Below, in pieces: positions 44,801 through 57,037 of a stretch of DNA of 64,000 nt (positions within the stretch are counted from its first letter, which is position 1; every line of letters starts with the position of its first letter). The stretch is from contig JALMQS010000102.1 in the NCBI GenBank assembly GCA_024734495.1, forward strand, positions 9,579,894 through 9,643,893, in the 5' to 3' direction. The notes beneath the pieces are model-generated. The model made no database searches. It saw nothing but the letters and a program-made list of their open reading frames with translations, and was not told the DNA's origin. This DNA is from Forficula auricularia. Lineage: Eukaryota; Arthropoda; Insecta; Dermaptera; Forficulidae. The position numbers were made by a program, and so were the translations under genes.

Positions 44801-47800
44801 TACCTTTTAGTAAATACTTATGTTCAAAACCGACTTCAAAAAAATTAAATGGAACAAATAAAATAATAATAACTTAAAAATAAAATAAAATACACTAAAT
44901 GATATAAAATAATTATCTTATTTAGTTACAACTAAACGATTAAATATTAACATGAAATTACTTTTTGAAGTCTGTGCCAAACAAACTATATAAGCGAGCG
45001 TACACGCGAGTGTACCCGCCAAACGTACTAAGTAAGATCCGTCGAGTGCGATTCATAAAATGTTTATGTTTGGCACCGACTTCAAAAAGTAATTTCATAT
45101 TAATATTTTGTCGTTTAGTTGTAACTAAATAAGATAATTATTTTATACCTTTTAGTGTATTTTATTTTATAGAGATGTTATTAATATTGACTTAATATAA
45201 TACCTTGCATGCATGTCGTAAGAGAAAGCGCCAGGCGAATGAATCAGAAAATGATATATAAATTTTTTTTATAAATTTTATTAAACCAATTATTTTACAT
45301 TAATTAATGTATACCTTGTATTTTAGCTTCGATTTCGGAGATTGCTTCTCCACCATCGAGTGTCCTTATTCATATTTAGTCCGTGTTTTTAATAAGAGGA
45401 AAAATCTAATTAGATAAAAAAACCTCTTTTCCGATAATTATTTAATTCCATTATTCCCCAATCAAGTCGATTGGTTAATCTTCCTTTCTCTCCTCCTTCT
45501 CCCTCATCCCCTATCAAACCAGAAAATGATAATAAAATTAAATTCATAAATATAGAAATTCTCTCGAAAAGTTTGCGGATTTTAAATGAATGTTTTAATA
45601 TTTTTTTTATAAAAGATTTTATTTATTATAATTTCGATTATTTGGTCATAAGAATTGGAGATTTACTTTATTTCGTCATTGATCATATCTTCAAAACTTG
45701 ATCAAATTAATATGGGACTACCCCTAAGGTACCTTCTTTCCAATAAAAAAATCATTAAAATCGGTTCATAAACAAAGAAGTTATGCCTAAACAAACATAT
45801 CAAAAAAGGTCCAATACCAAAAAAACGGGACCAATCGGAAACTAGACTGAACCCAATGCAAAAAAAATCATCAAAATCGGTTCACAATTGGCGGAGATAT
45901 GAGGTAACATAGTCAAAAAAAATCAGTCGAATTGAGAACCTCCTCCATTTTTTGAAGTCGGTTAAAAATATGTTGTTCCCAAATACTGGCTAAATAATTA
46001 GACAAAATCTATATCTACGTTTCTCGCAAAAGAATAAATATAAGTAACATTACAAATAGAAATTGTGCAGTATCTGCAAATCAAGTACCTGCCTGGTTAT
46101 CTTACGGAGAGAGTGCAATCCAGGACAATCCGCATCATTACACTACCCCCTCCCGGAACATCGAACGAAATTATCCTAGTCGGTCTAGGAATGCAGAGAT
46201 TGTAGGATAACCTAAGCGACATTACCAATCGGTTCAAACAAAAGACCCAAACTAGTCTAAACCCCCTAATACTAGGAACTCTACAGGACCTAACACTCAT
46301 CTTTCATCATAGCATCTTCATTTTCCTCCGATTCTTTCCTTTCTTTTATAAATAACGGCAAAGAAGTTTTTTATTTCGTAAATTTTTCCTCTTACTACAA
46401 ACACGGACTAAAAACATTATCGCAAACACGAGAAGATCAAGAACAGTCGATGGTGGGGATGTTATCTCCGAAGTCGAAGCTCAAATAAAATGTATACGCT
46501 AATGCATGTAAAATAATTGGTTCAATAAAATTTATTATTATTATTATTATCTGCAAATCAATTTAAAACATCTTAGTTTGGAATATATTTTCTTATTTAC
46601 ATGTAAATACTACGAACGAAAATTACATAAAAATGAAAAAAATTAATTCATCATTACATTGAATAAAGCGATTTAAATCTAATCCAATTTAAATAATTGA
46701 CAAAATTTTAAAAATTTTAACTAAAAGAGGTTGCATGAGGGTAAATATTATTATTTGTTTTGGAGAATTATGAAGGGTCATCAAATAATTCATCAGTTCG
46801 TATGCGTCTTATAGAAATGTCACCAATCTTTGTGAATATATATAAAGTCCTAATAAAAAAACACCGTAAGAACATTCTAAAAACGTAGTTACCCTCAAAT
46901 AAACTTCCCCAAAAAAGCATCCCCAAAGTCTAGAAGTTTGGCCACCTCTGTTATATAGATGGACCATGGACCAATGTGTCATCATGGAACTACACTACGG
47001 TGCAAAAAAATCGACCCACTAATAAAAACTTTATTAAATAGCAAATTATTTTTAAAAATTTTACATATATTCATATAATTTGTTCTATCAACTCTTAAAC
47101 TAACATATTCAATAAATATTGTTGATAATTTTTGAAATTTATAAAAAAAAATAATTGAAATTAATTTAAAAGATACAATTACAAATTATCCTACTTTCTC
47201 AATATCACTTTAATTTAAATAAAGATTTAATAAAAGATCATATTCCATTTGAAATATCAATAAATTGAATAATTTTTAATTAAGCATCATGGATAGAAAG
47301 ATAAAATATACAATAATAATAATAAGTCAACAAGTGGTAATTACACTTGCAATAAGCAATAATTTCAATAATGTATGGTTCCTTATAAAAAATTAAAAAT
47401 GATTTACTATTTAATAAAGTTTTTATTGGTAGGGCGATTTTTTGCACTTCAGTGTAGAATTTTTAAAATCTAGATATACATCCGCTTTGAAACTTCAAAA
47501 CAGGGATTAATAGGATCGACCTAGTATTTATAAATTATTATTAATCTAGTTTTCATAATTTATGGATACTATGTCAATCCTATTATTATCCTCTTTTTTA
47601 AAGTTTCGAAACAAGGTGTAATTATTTTGGTTCTAAGTTGGAACGTCTTTTGGTCTAGGTTTTACATCTAGCAGAAAAATAAGACAATCGCGGCAATCTA
47701 GTCCAGAATTAGGAGTTATATGATAAGATAGTCTAATCTAGGTGGGGTTTCAACCTAAAGTTTTCTTTAGATAAACAGTAAAATATTCATATGACTTACT

Positions 47801-50800
47801 TGAAATAAGGAGCGGAGTCATTTGTGGAGACTCGTGGCTCATTTGCTATTGACCAAAATATTACACTGGGTCGGTTTTTATCTCGGCTGATCAACTCCTT
47901 CAATGATTGCTTATGATTTTTTAATAAAGTGTCGGAGAAAAATCTATGGTAACAAAGTTTTCGTTAATTGGATTTTAATTTTATGGACAAAAGGGGGTTT
48001 GCCTGATGTCTCTACCAACGAGCCGCAGAAAGCCCCTAAATCAACAATTATTGTGTACCAAAAATGACATCTCGAAGAAAAAAATGGCTTTTTTTTAATC
48101 AGCCTTTGATATTTTTCCATTGTGATTGAGAATTATTTTGCATATTTTAATTGATTTTTTTTTATTTATTTATTATTATTTATTTTTGATGAATTATCTT
48201 ACTCGGTGTTAACACTTGGGCATTCGTCGATGACAATGAATCCGTGCCGATCGGCCTGGTCCATCATCTCTTCCGAATAAGGATAATGGGAAGTACGAAA
48301 ACTATTTATGCCTGCCCATTTCATAAGATTGAAGTCTTTCACAATCACTGAGAGATCCAAACCTTTTCCTTTAATCTAGAAAAAATTTTATCTATTATTT
48401 TATTATTCAATAATATTAAGGTAGTTCTTTCACAAATGCAAAATCAAGAAGTTTTTGAAACTTGGAATAAAAGTCATTAAAAGCATATTACACATACTGT
48501 TAAAATTTGAAGACGATTTACCACACCAAACATTAAATCATTGCAATTAAAAATGACATTTTTTACATAGGGTAGATAGGGAAAGGATGGGGGAAATGAT
48601 CATTATTTTATTTTTTTCATTGAAGGACTTTCACCATCTTGATGAAAAACTAATATTTGTTAGAATAATATATTCGGAGTAATTAAAAACAAAATGAAAT
48701 TATTTACCATGTAGTTTTGATAATAAACAAAAAACAAACATATTTGGGCGATTATTTTTAGTGGAGGGGATATAAGCAAAATGGCTTGGAAACGATGCGA
48801 TTAGTATGTGTGTATCCATATAGAGATTTCGTAGTGTGAGTGGACAGTCACGTTAAAAAAACATAACCTAAAATTTTAGTTCCGTTCATATTTATAGAGT
48901 GGTTACGAGGCTAAAACTTTTTGTGGGGATTGTCGCGAAACAACCTCCTTAATAAAACTTAGGGAACGCGGTGTTGGTTGACAGTGAAATTCGAACCCTA
49001 AAGGCGGGAAAGGACCCTAAAATGTGTTTTCAGAGTTTTTCAAGATCTCTTAAACCAGAAAAGATATAGATATGGGTTTAGTTTAGAAAGATGAAGCATT
49101 GAAATACAAAAAACATATTTGAGTATTTTGCTCTATTTGTCCCTGGAGATATAGTCATTTTGGGCTAAATTTTAGTGTTCTATCTTCTCGAGTTTTTAAG
49201 TTTTATCGTTCAAATTTGGTACATAGGTTTATTAATGCTAAATCTCGGGAAGGGTTTTTTTATTTTTTTGAAATTCGACCCCTGAACTGGAAAATGGGGG
49301 ATTTTTTGATTTTATGGTCTAAAACACAAAAGCCTTCGTATCTTTCTTGGACCAAATTCAACCAAATTTTGCAATTTGTGGGCCACTAGAAGGCTAGAAA
49401 TGCAAAAACTAACCACCCGAAATGGGGGAGGGTCAAAAAATGAAAATTCTCGCCCTTGGACCAAACACAACCAAATTTTATATATGCTACGTAATCTGTG
49501 GGCCTCTAGGCAGCTAGAAATGCAAAAACTGGGTGCGGGGGTAGAAGCAGGGGTCCCGGGGTAGGTGTGGGGAGGTTGTAAGGGGCTCGGGAGGGGCGTC
49601 CAGGGGGCGTAGCCCCTTGGCCAGTAAGTGGGCCGCCGAAGGCGGGCGTCGCAGCTAGTATGTTATATTATATATAATTAGTTATTAAAAGTGAATATAT
49701 TTTTAAATTGGGGGAAGAAAATATAAATAAAGTAATTGGCTAAAAGCTAAATGGATAAGGTCAGAAGCCAGAGAAAAAAGTATAAATAACTACTAATAAA
49801 AATTGTTATCAAAATCGAGAAATGGCGAAAAATGATTTTTTCTATATATTTAAATGAAATAATATTTATTCTTCTCAATTTAAAAATAACACTATTAAAA
49901 GAAGAGATAGAGAAATAAAATGTTAATTTCCTATCAAATTGAAGAATTATAAAATGATACCATTTCTACCTTTTGGATGAGACTAAAAAATATTATTTTT
50001 TCAAAAATTTTTTAAGCGTATTATTATTTTCACCCCTATATAAAATATTCTATTAAAAAAAGTCATAATAATCAGGATTTCTTATCAAAATCGAAAAAAT
50101 ATTTAAAAGTAGAATTTTCTTCTTTTTTTAGAGAATTTTCACATTATCCTCCTATTTTTTGCTCTTCTAAAATCAATCAGTCCGCCACTCTAGGAAAGGA
50201 AATCTTTTGGATAATAATTTCTATATATCAGTTATACTACTATATATAAGAGCCTAGATTAATTTGTAACAACGCTGAGAGAATTTTCTTTAAAAAAATT
50301 ACCCTCTTGCCTAGAATCGAACCGACGAAGTCTTGAACTAAGGGCATCAGCTCTAGCCATTACACCAATGCAACATTAATATTTATATCTTGATTTCTGT
50401 TACTAAAACTATATATTTTTGATTTAGACTTTGTGTCGAGATAATATTGTATTCATTTGAACTCGAATGAAAATGAAAAAACACCAATAGATTTTAAATT
50501 AAGAAACATTAAATATATATTAATTAACGAGGCTAATTTGAAATATAATTGTCAGCTCGGATTTTAAACTGATGGCTCTAATCGATTTTCATTAGCCAGG
50601 CAAATTTGAAATATAATTGTAATTTGGACTCGAATTTTGAAATGAAAGACTCCGATTCATTTTAAATTAAGAAACATTAAATATATTGATAATTATTCCT
50701 CCCCCCCCCCTCACCACTCAAAAATTAAAGAGGCGAAACTTTTAAGAGAGGATGTATTTTCTGTAGTTTACGGGTATACATTTGGAGTGTGGTTTTTTAA

Positions 50801-53800
50801 GAGGAATAAAATTTTTGACCGAGACGCTGCCCGCCAGGACACCAGCCCGGAGGGGGCGAGCTTCGAGGGCGTGCCGAAGGAACGCACGAAAAGCTCGTTC
50901 TCTAGGTACTTACATCAAAATCCTCGTGCTTGCCAACACCCCGTATATAAATCGGTTTCCCATTGATGTAGACTTGTTTATCATCCCAAGTAATTTGTCT
51001 AAATCCAAATGGCTGACGATACACATCTTCTATTGCTGGAGAGCCAGCAGAGATTCTTACCTAAACGTTTCTTTTGATTAAATTAAATTTTTATTTATTA
51101 ATTATTTCTATTAAATTTTAAAATACCTGTAAAGTATATAGATATCCAGGATCAGTGTCCATTAGATAAGGCCACCATAGCTTTGGATTCTTTACAAAAA
51201 TATTTGCTTCTGATCTCTGCATTTCGTCTATATATATATTGCCTTCCCGGTCAATAAGAGAGACATAAACGTCCACGGGGTCTATTATATTTCCATTTTC
51301 ATATTCTACTTTATAAGTTAAATACCCTTCTGAAAAAGCATTTAATAGTACAGTCAAGTTTCACTTTCAGACAAAAATAATACTTAAATATATATATGTA
51401 TATGTTTATTTGTATCAAGCAAATAACAACCTCATTACAAATTCGTGGGTCGAATTTCAATCTATTTTTTAAAACCATTTGATAACCCTATGGTCTATAT
51501 ACAAGTCGATTTATTTTCTGAATTTTTACATTGCGGAAGTTTTAAAGCTGGAAAGTTCAAAATCTTATAGCTCTCGTTTTATAAATACCTACAAATATTT
51601 TGGCTATAGAAAGAATTTTCAACAACCTTCAGTTCTTAGTCATCATGGTCCTGGGTAGCGGAATCAACTCTTCCAAAATATTTTTACTTTATTTCTCATG
51701 TTGCCGACATTTATAAATACTTGAATTGGATGGAACTCAGTCCAAAAAAAAATAAAAATATTATTTCCAATAAATGTTTATTTGAAAGTTTCCCTTTATA
51801 ATTTTTACTTTACCTTACAGGGTATGGTCAAGTATTGTAATGATAAAATGTTTTTTTTGCTTCTTTTTTTCAAAATATCTCAAAAACGGCTTAAACTATT
51901 TTTATTAAAAAAATTGGGCAGAACCATGGCATTTCGGTCTACAAAAAAGCTCTAATAAATGAACAGCGAAAAAATTATACTTTTCGAGATAATAACTGTT
52001 TTGTCAAAATGTCTGTTTATTAGTCTGTTAGTCTGTGCGTTACCGTTTTATGGACGAGCTAGCTCAAAAATTAGTGTGAATATTAAAACCAAATTTCCCA
52101 TGTGGTTTTGGTGCATGGAGATTAAGAGCTGATTAGATTTTGGTGCATATCGATCCAAAATTAAAGGGGAGAGGGAGGTTAAAATTTAAAATTATAATAT
52201 TTTCAAACTAAAAAAACAAGAAAAATGAAATATACAAAAAATGAACCTATAATAACGAATATATTTTTTTCTGGCGCCAAAATTAGGGGGGGGGGCAAAA
52301 AATAAAGTTCTAGGCCATTTGAGCAAACTCAACCAAGTTTTGTATATATAATCAGTGGGGCCCCAGAACACTAAAAATGCACAAACAAACCTCCCAAAAT
52401 TGAGGGGGGGGTAAAAAAATGAAAATCTAGGCCCTTGGACCAAACTCAACCAGAAATGTTTGGTAAAGTCAAGTGGATGGCCACCTCAGAACGTGTCAAT
52501 TTATTTAAACTGACGTTTCGGAGTAACTATCCTCCTCCTTCAGGCTTCATTGACCCTTTTGAACCCTGAAGAAGGAGGGAAGATCCTCAGAAACGTCTGT
52601 TTCAAAAATTTATAAAGGCAAAACTTTCCAATAAATACTTCTTTATTGGAAATAATATTGTTATTTATTTCTGGACTGGCATCCAATCCTCAACTATAAA
52701 ATCTACCAGTCAAATCCGTAATTAGGCGGTGCCCCCTTTACAAAACTCATTGCCCCACTCCTTGGAAAAATCGAAACTCCATTATTACGAGACATCACTT
52801 ATGTATTTCTTATTAAATTATTTCGTTACTTCCAAAATTTGTCAATTCTATAAAAAATTAGTTGATCTCTAATAATAATCAAAAACTTCTAACTTATTTC
52901 TAGATATTATTATAAAAAAGTTGAAAATTTTCTAATGAATTTAATACTCATCTGGTACGCTTGTACCGAATAAATGTAAAAGATAAAACTTTAATATATT
53001 TATATATTATAAAATTTTTAATTTCTAATACATGAAAACCTCGAAAAAATTCAAATTTTAATTTTGACTCACCAGTTAAATCAGCGTTCACTTTTGTTCC
53101 AATAGTAATATCTTTGATATAGATTTTCGGCGTGGTATATAAAATGACCGGTCGGTCAATTCCAGCAAAGTTATAAAAATCAAACGAATAACTTTGAATC
53201 GTTTCTACTTTATTTCCGCTGAAAAAAAAATGGAAAAATTATTTAATATTAAAATAGTTTCAGTATGAAATTAAATATTAGATGAAAATTGTTTGAAATG
53301 AATTTGAAAATATAAATATACACTAGATTACTATTTAATTATTAGAAAGTTTATAACACATTTTTACTTTATCATACAGGTTCAATACAGAATGGTCAAC
53401 TATTGTAATCGTGCATGAAAAAAGTGTTTTTTTCCTTCTTTTTTTCGAAATATCTCAAAAACGGCTGAAACTATTTTGAATAAAAAAATTGAGCGAAACC
53501 ATGGCATTTCGGTATACAAAATAGCCCTAATAAGTGAACATTAAAAAAAAAATTATATTTTTTGAGATAATAATTGTTTTGTCAAAATGTCTGTTAGTTA
53601 GTCTGGTTGTCTGTTAGTTAGTCTGTGCGTTACCAAATTTTTGTGGACGAGCTAGCTCAAAAACTAGTGTGAATATCAAAATCAAATTTCACATCTAGTT
53701 TTGGTCCATTGAGATTAAGAGCTGATTAGATTTTGGTGCTTATCGACCCAAAATTAAGGGGGGTGGAGGGGGGTCTAAAAATTAAAAATCTAGGCCATTT

Positions 53801-55901
53801 GAGCAAACTCAACCAAATTTTGTATACACAATCAGTGGGACCCCAGAAGTCTAAAAATGCAAAAACTAACCGCCCAAAATGGGGGTGTATGGTCAAAAAA
53901 TGAAAATCTAGGCTCTTGTACCAAACTCAAGCAAATTTTGTATACATAATCACTGGGCCCCCCAGGAGTCTAAAAATGCAAAATATAACCCAAATCAAAA
54001 AATAGCGAAATAGAGAATGAAGAATTAATGGCTGTTGTTTGCTTCTCGAGTTCAGCTTTTAAAAGTATGATCGTACCAAAAGTCACGATTATGTTTCATT
54101 TGGAATTTTAAACTTTTAACACTGCCAACTTACATGAGTTTTTCTCTATTTCACAATTAAATGTTACCAACCTGATTACGTTCATATACAAAATTCAATG
54201 TAGTATTTGTATTGGTTTTCCTCATTAAAGTCTAAAAATATATTATATGCTTAAAAAAAGTCGAATGTTTTTTTATGATTTAAAAACAAATCTATTAGTA
54301 AGAAAACGCTAACATCTTGTGTGAGAGATGGAAATGAATGTAATAATTTGTACTCCAGACTGTATTGTTTGATTAGTAATATAATGTTAGTAGTATCCTA
54401 GTATCTGGAACCACCGAGCGATCGAACGATGCACGGTAACCAAATTAAAAAAAAATACAAATATATATATATAGTACACGCCCCCTGAATATCTATATAT
54501 ATAAAATTCTTTGCCCGAGACACTCACTCATCATCAAAATAGCCAGAACCACTGGAAATAGAAACATGAAATTTGGAGAGGATATTACATCTATGACATA
54601 GGGGCTCACTAAGAAAGGATTTTTCGAAATTCGACCCCTAAGGGAGTCAAAGGGGCAAATTTTGTTTTCACTGATTATGCGATATCTCTTAAGGACGATA
54701 AAATGTCTACTTGCTTTTTACTTATAAAAATACTAAATTAAAATATCTAAAAACTAATTTCAGGATTTTTTGAAATTCGACCCCTAAAGGGGTCAAAAGG
54801 GGCAAAATATCTTTGCAATGTGTTTACACTAATTATGCATTTTCAATTAAGAACGATAAGATATCTACTTGATTTTTACTTAATAAAATTCTAAATACAA
54901 ATATCTAAAAAGTAATTTCAGGATTTTTGAAATTCGACTCTCAACTATCCAAAATGCGAGTGGGGGCAAAAATTAAAACTCTTTCCTATTTTGATCAAAT
55001 TTTGTAAAGTTATTCTTTATTACTTTATGAAACTATTCCTGTAAAAATCACCTATCAAAATTGACAATATGGGGGCGAAGGGGGAGGGGGGGGATTATAG
55101 AAATTTTTAGTACATTTACTCTTTAGAAAACTGTGGAACATTTATTTGCAAATATCTAAAAAATAATTTCAATATTTTTTGTAATCCGACCCCCCCCCTC
55201 AACTATCCAAAATGTGAGTGGGGGCAAAAATTAAAACTCTCCGATCTTGATCAAATTTTGTAGAGTTATTCTTTATTACTTTAAGAAACTATTCTTGTAA
55301 AAATCAAAATTGACTGTATGGGGGCGAAAGGGGGGGCAAAATATAGAAATTTTTAGCTTTTTTGTACATTTACTCTTTAGAAAACTGAGCGTTATTTATT
55401 TGCAAATATCTAAATATTTACAAATATATAAAAAATAATTTCAACCTCCCAAAATGTGAGTGGGGGCAAAAAATTAATACTCTCTCCGATATAGATCAAA
55501 TTTTGTAATGTTAATACAATTTTGATTGTCTGTATATGTATATAATTAAGTAATGGAGAGGGATTCAGCCAATGGGTAGCCTCTGCTGAATAAAAAACTC
55601 CCAATTATGGAAAACTTTTCGGCTTTAATTAAATAATGCCATCATTCAGCAGAGGCTACCCATTGGCTGAATCCCTCTCCATTACTTAATTATTTTGTAA
55701 TGTTAGTTTTGAAGACTATATAAAATGTATGCTGTAAAAATCAATTGCCAAAATGAGGGCGTGGGGCGAAAGAGGGGCCAAAATATTACAAATATATATT
55801 ATAGACCTAATAATCACATGCCGAGACGCTGCCCGCCAGGGCCACCTGACCGGAGGTGAAGCTGTAGAGAGGCGTGCCGAAGGCACGCCTGGAACAGCTC
55901 A

Positions 55902-55937
<36 letters not shown>

Positions 55938-56986
55938 CAATTTTTCTCGTTTAATAAGAGTAGATAGATAGATAGATTATAATGTTAAGATAGGTTTGTA
56001 GTTCTACTCTTATTTTTTATTTAAGGCATGTCGGTCTCTTTGAAGTCTGGTGGAGTGACAACAAAAAGCTGTCTTGCGAATTTGAAGCTTTTTTGGTAGG
56101 TTTTGATTAGTTCTTTTTCTACCGTCTCTTTTTGGGAGAGGATTTGTTAACTCTTCTTTCCCTTTAGAGATAAAGGAAAAGCGAGGGTTGGTTTTGAAAT
56201 TAGGCTGGAATAAGGAAATCTCTGCGTTGCTAAGGTTAAATGTTTTGTTTTTATTTTAAAAAATATTTTTTCTTTTTTTAGATAATATGGTTAAAAAATT
56301 TTTTAGAGAAAAAAATAAAAGCCGACTTCAAAAAATTAAGTGCAACAAATATAAAAAACGCACTAAAAGGTATAAAATAATTATTATCTTATTTGATGTT
56401 ACAACTAAACGACGAAATATTAACACGAAATTACTTTTTAAAGTCGGTGCCATAAACAAACTATACCTATAAAAGCGGGCGTGCCCGCCAAACGTACTAA
56501 GTAAGATCCGTCGAGTGCGATTCATAAAAGGTATATGTTTGGCACCAACTTCAAAAGTAATTTCGTGTTAATATTTCGTCGTTTAGTTGTAACTAAATAA
56601 GATAATAATTATTTTATACCTTTTAGTGTATTTTTATATTTGTTGCACTTAATTTTTTGAAGTCGGTTTTTATTTTTTCTTAAAAATTTTTATTTTTCTC
56701 TTTTTAGTGATGTTATTAATAGTGATTATATCATCAGAACTTGACCAAATTAATATGACACCATCCCTAAGACACCCCCTTTCGGATAAAAAGAACCATC
56801 GAAATCGGTTCATAAACAAAGAGGTTAGGTCTAAACAAACCTAAGCAACCTAATAAAAAAGGTCTAATACCTATGAAAAAAAAATCAGAAAAAAAAATGG
56901 GACCAATCAGGCTAGACTGGACCCAATGCAAAAAAATTTTCAAAATCGGTTGACAATTGGCGGAGATATGCAGGGTAACATAGGCA

Positions 56987-57037
<51 letters not shown>

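Larger units (their letters stand above)
44486..47799. other. GUSB intron with GACTTC repeat, LINE tails and Tc1-type MITE
   Basis: A 3.3-kb intron. It contains a GACTTC copy (44830-45967), itself interrupted by a LINE tail, a second LINE tail (about 46070-46560), a hAT-like end (about 46930-46950) and a MITE (46993-47454). No other coding sequence was seen. Confidence 0.7.
48376..50913. other. GUSB intron with Helitron-like ends
   Basis: A 2.5-kb intron. It contains a Helitron-like 3' end at 49658 and another at 50905, plus a tRNA-like SINE fragment near 50320. 48420-48990 and 49660-50300 show nothing else recognisable. Confidence 0.65.

Noticed and set aside
50310..50375. tRNA gene on the minus strand
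   Set aside because: The box-like motifs are there, but the acceptor and anticodon stems do not pair convincingly.
50782..51081. 99-codon plus-strand protein
   Set aside because: It is antisense to GUSB exon 5 plus the adjacent Helitron-like GC-rich end.
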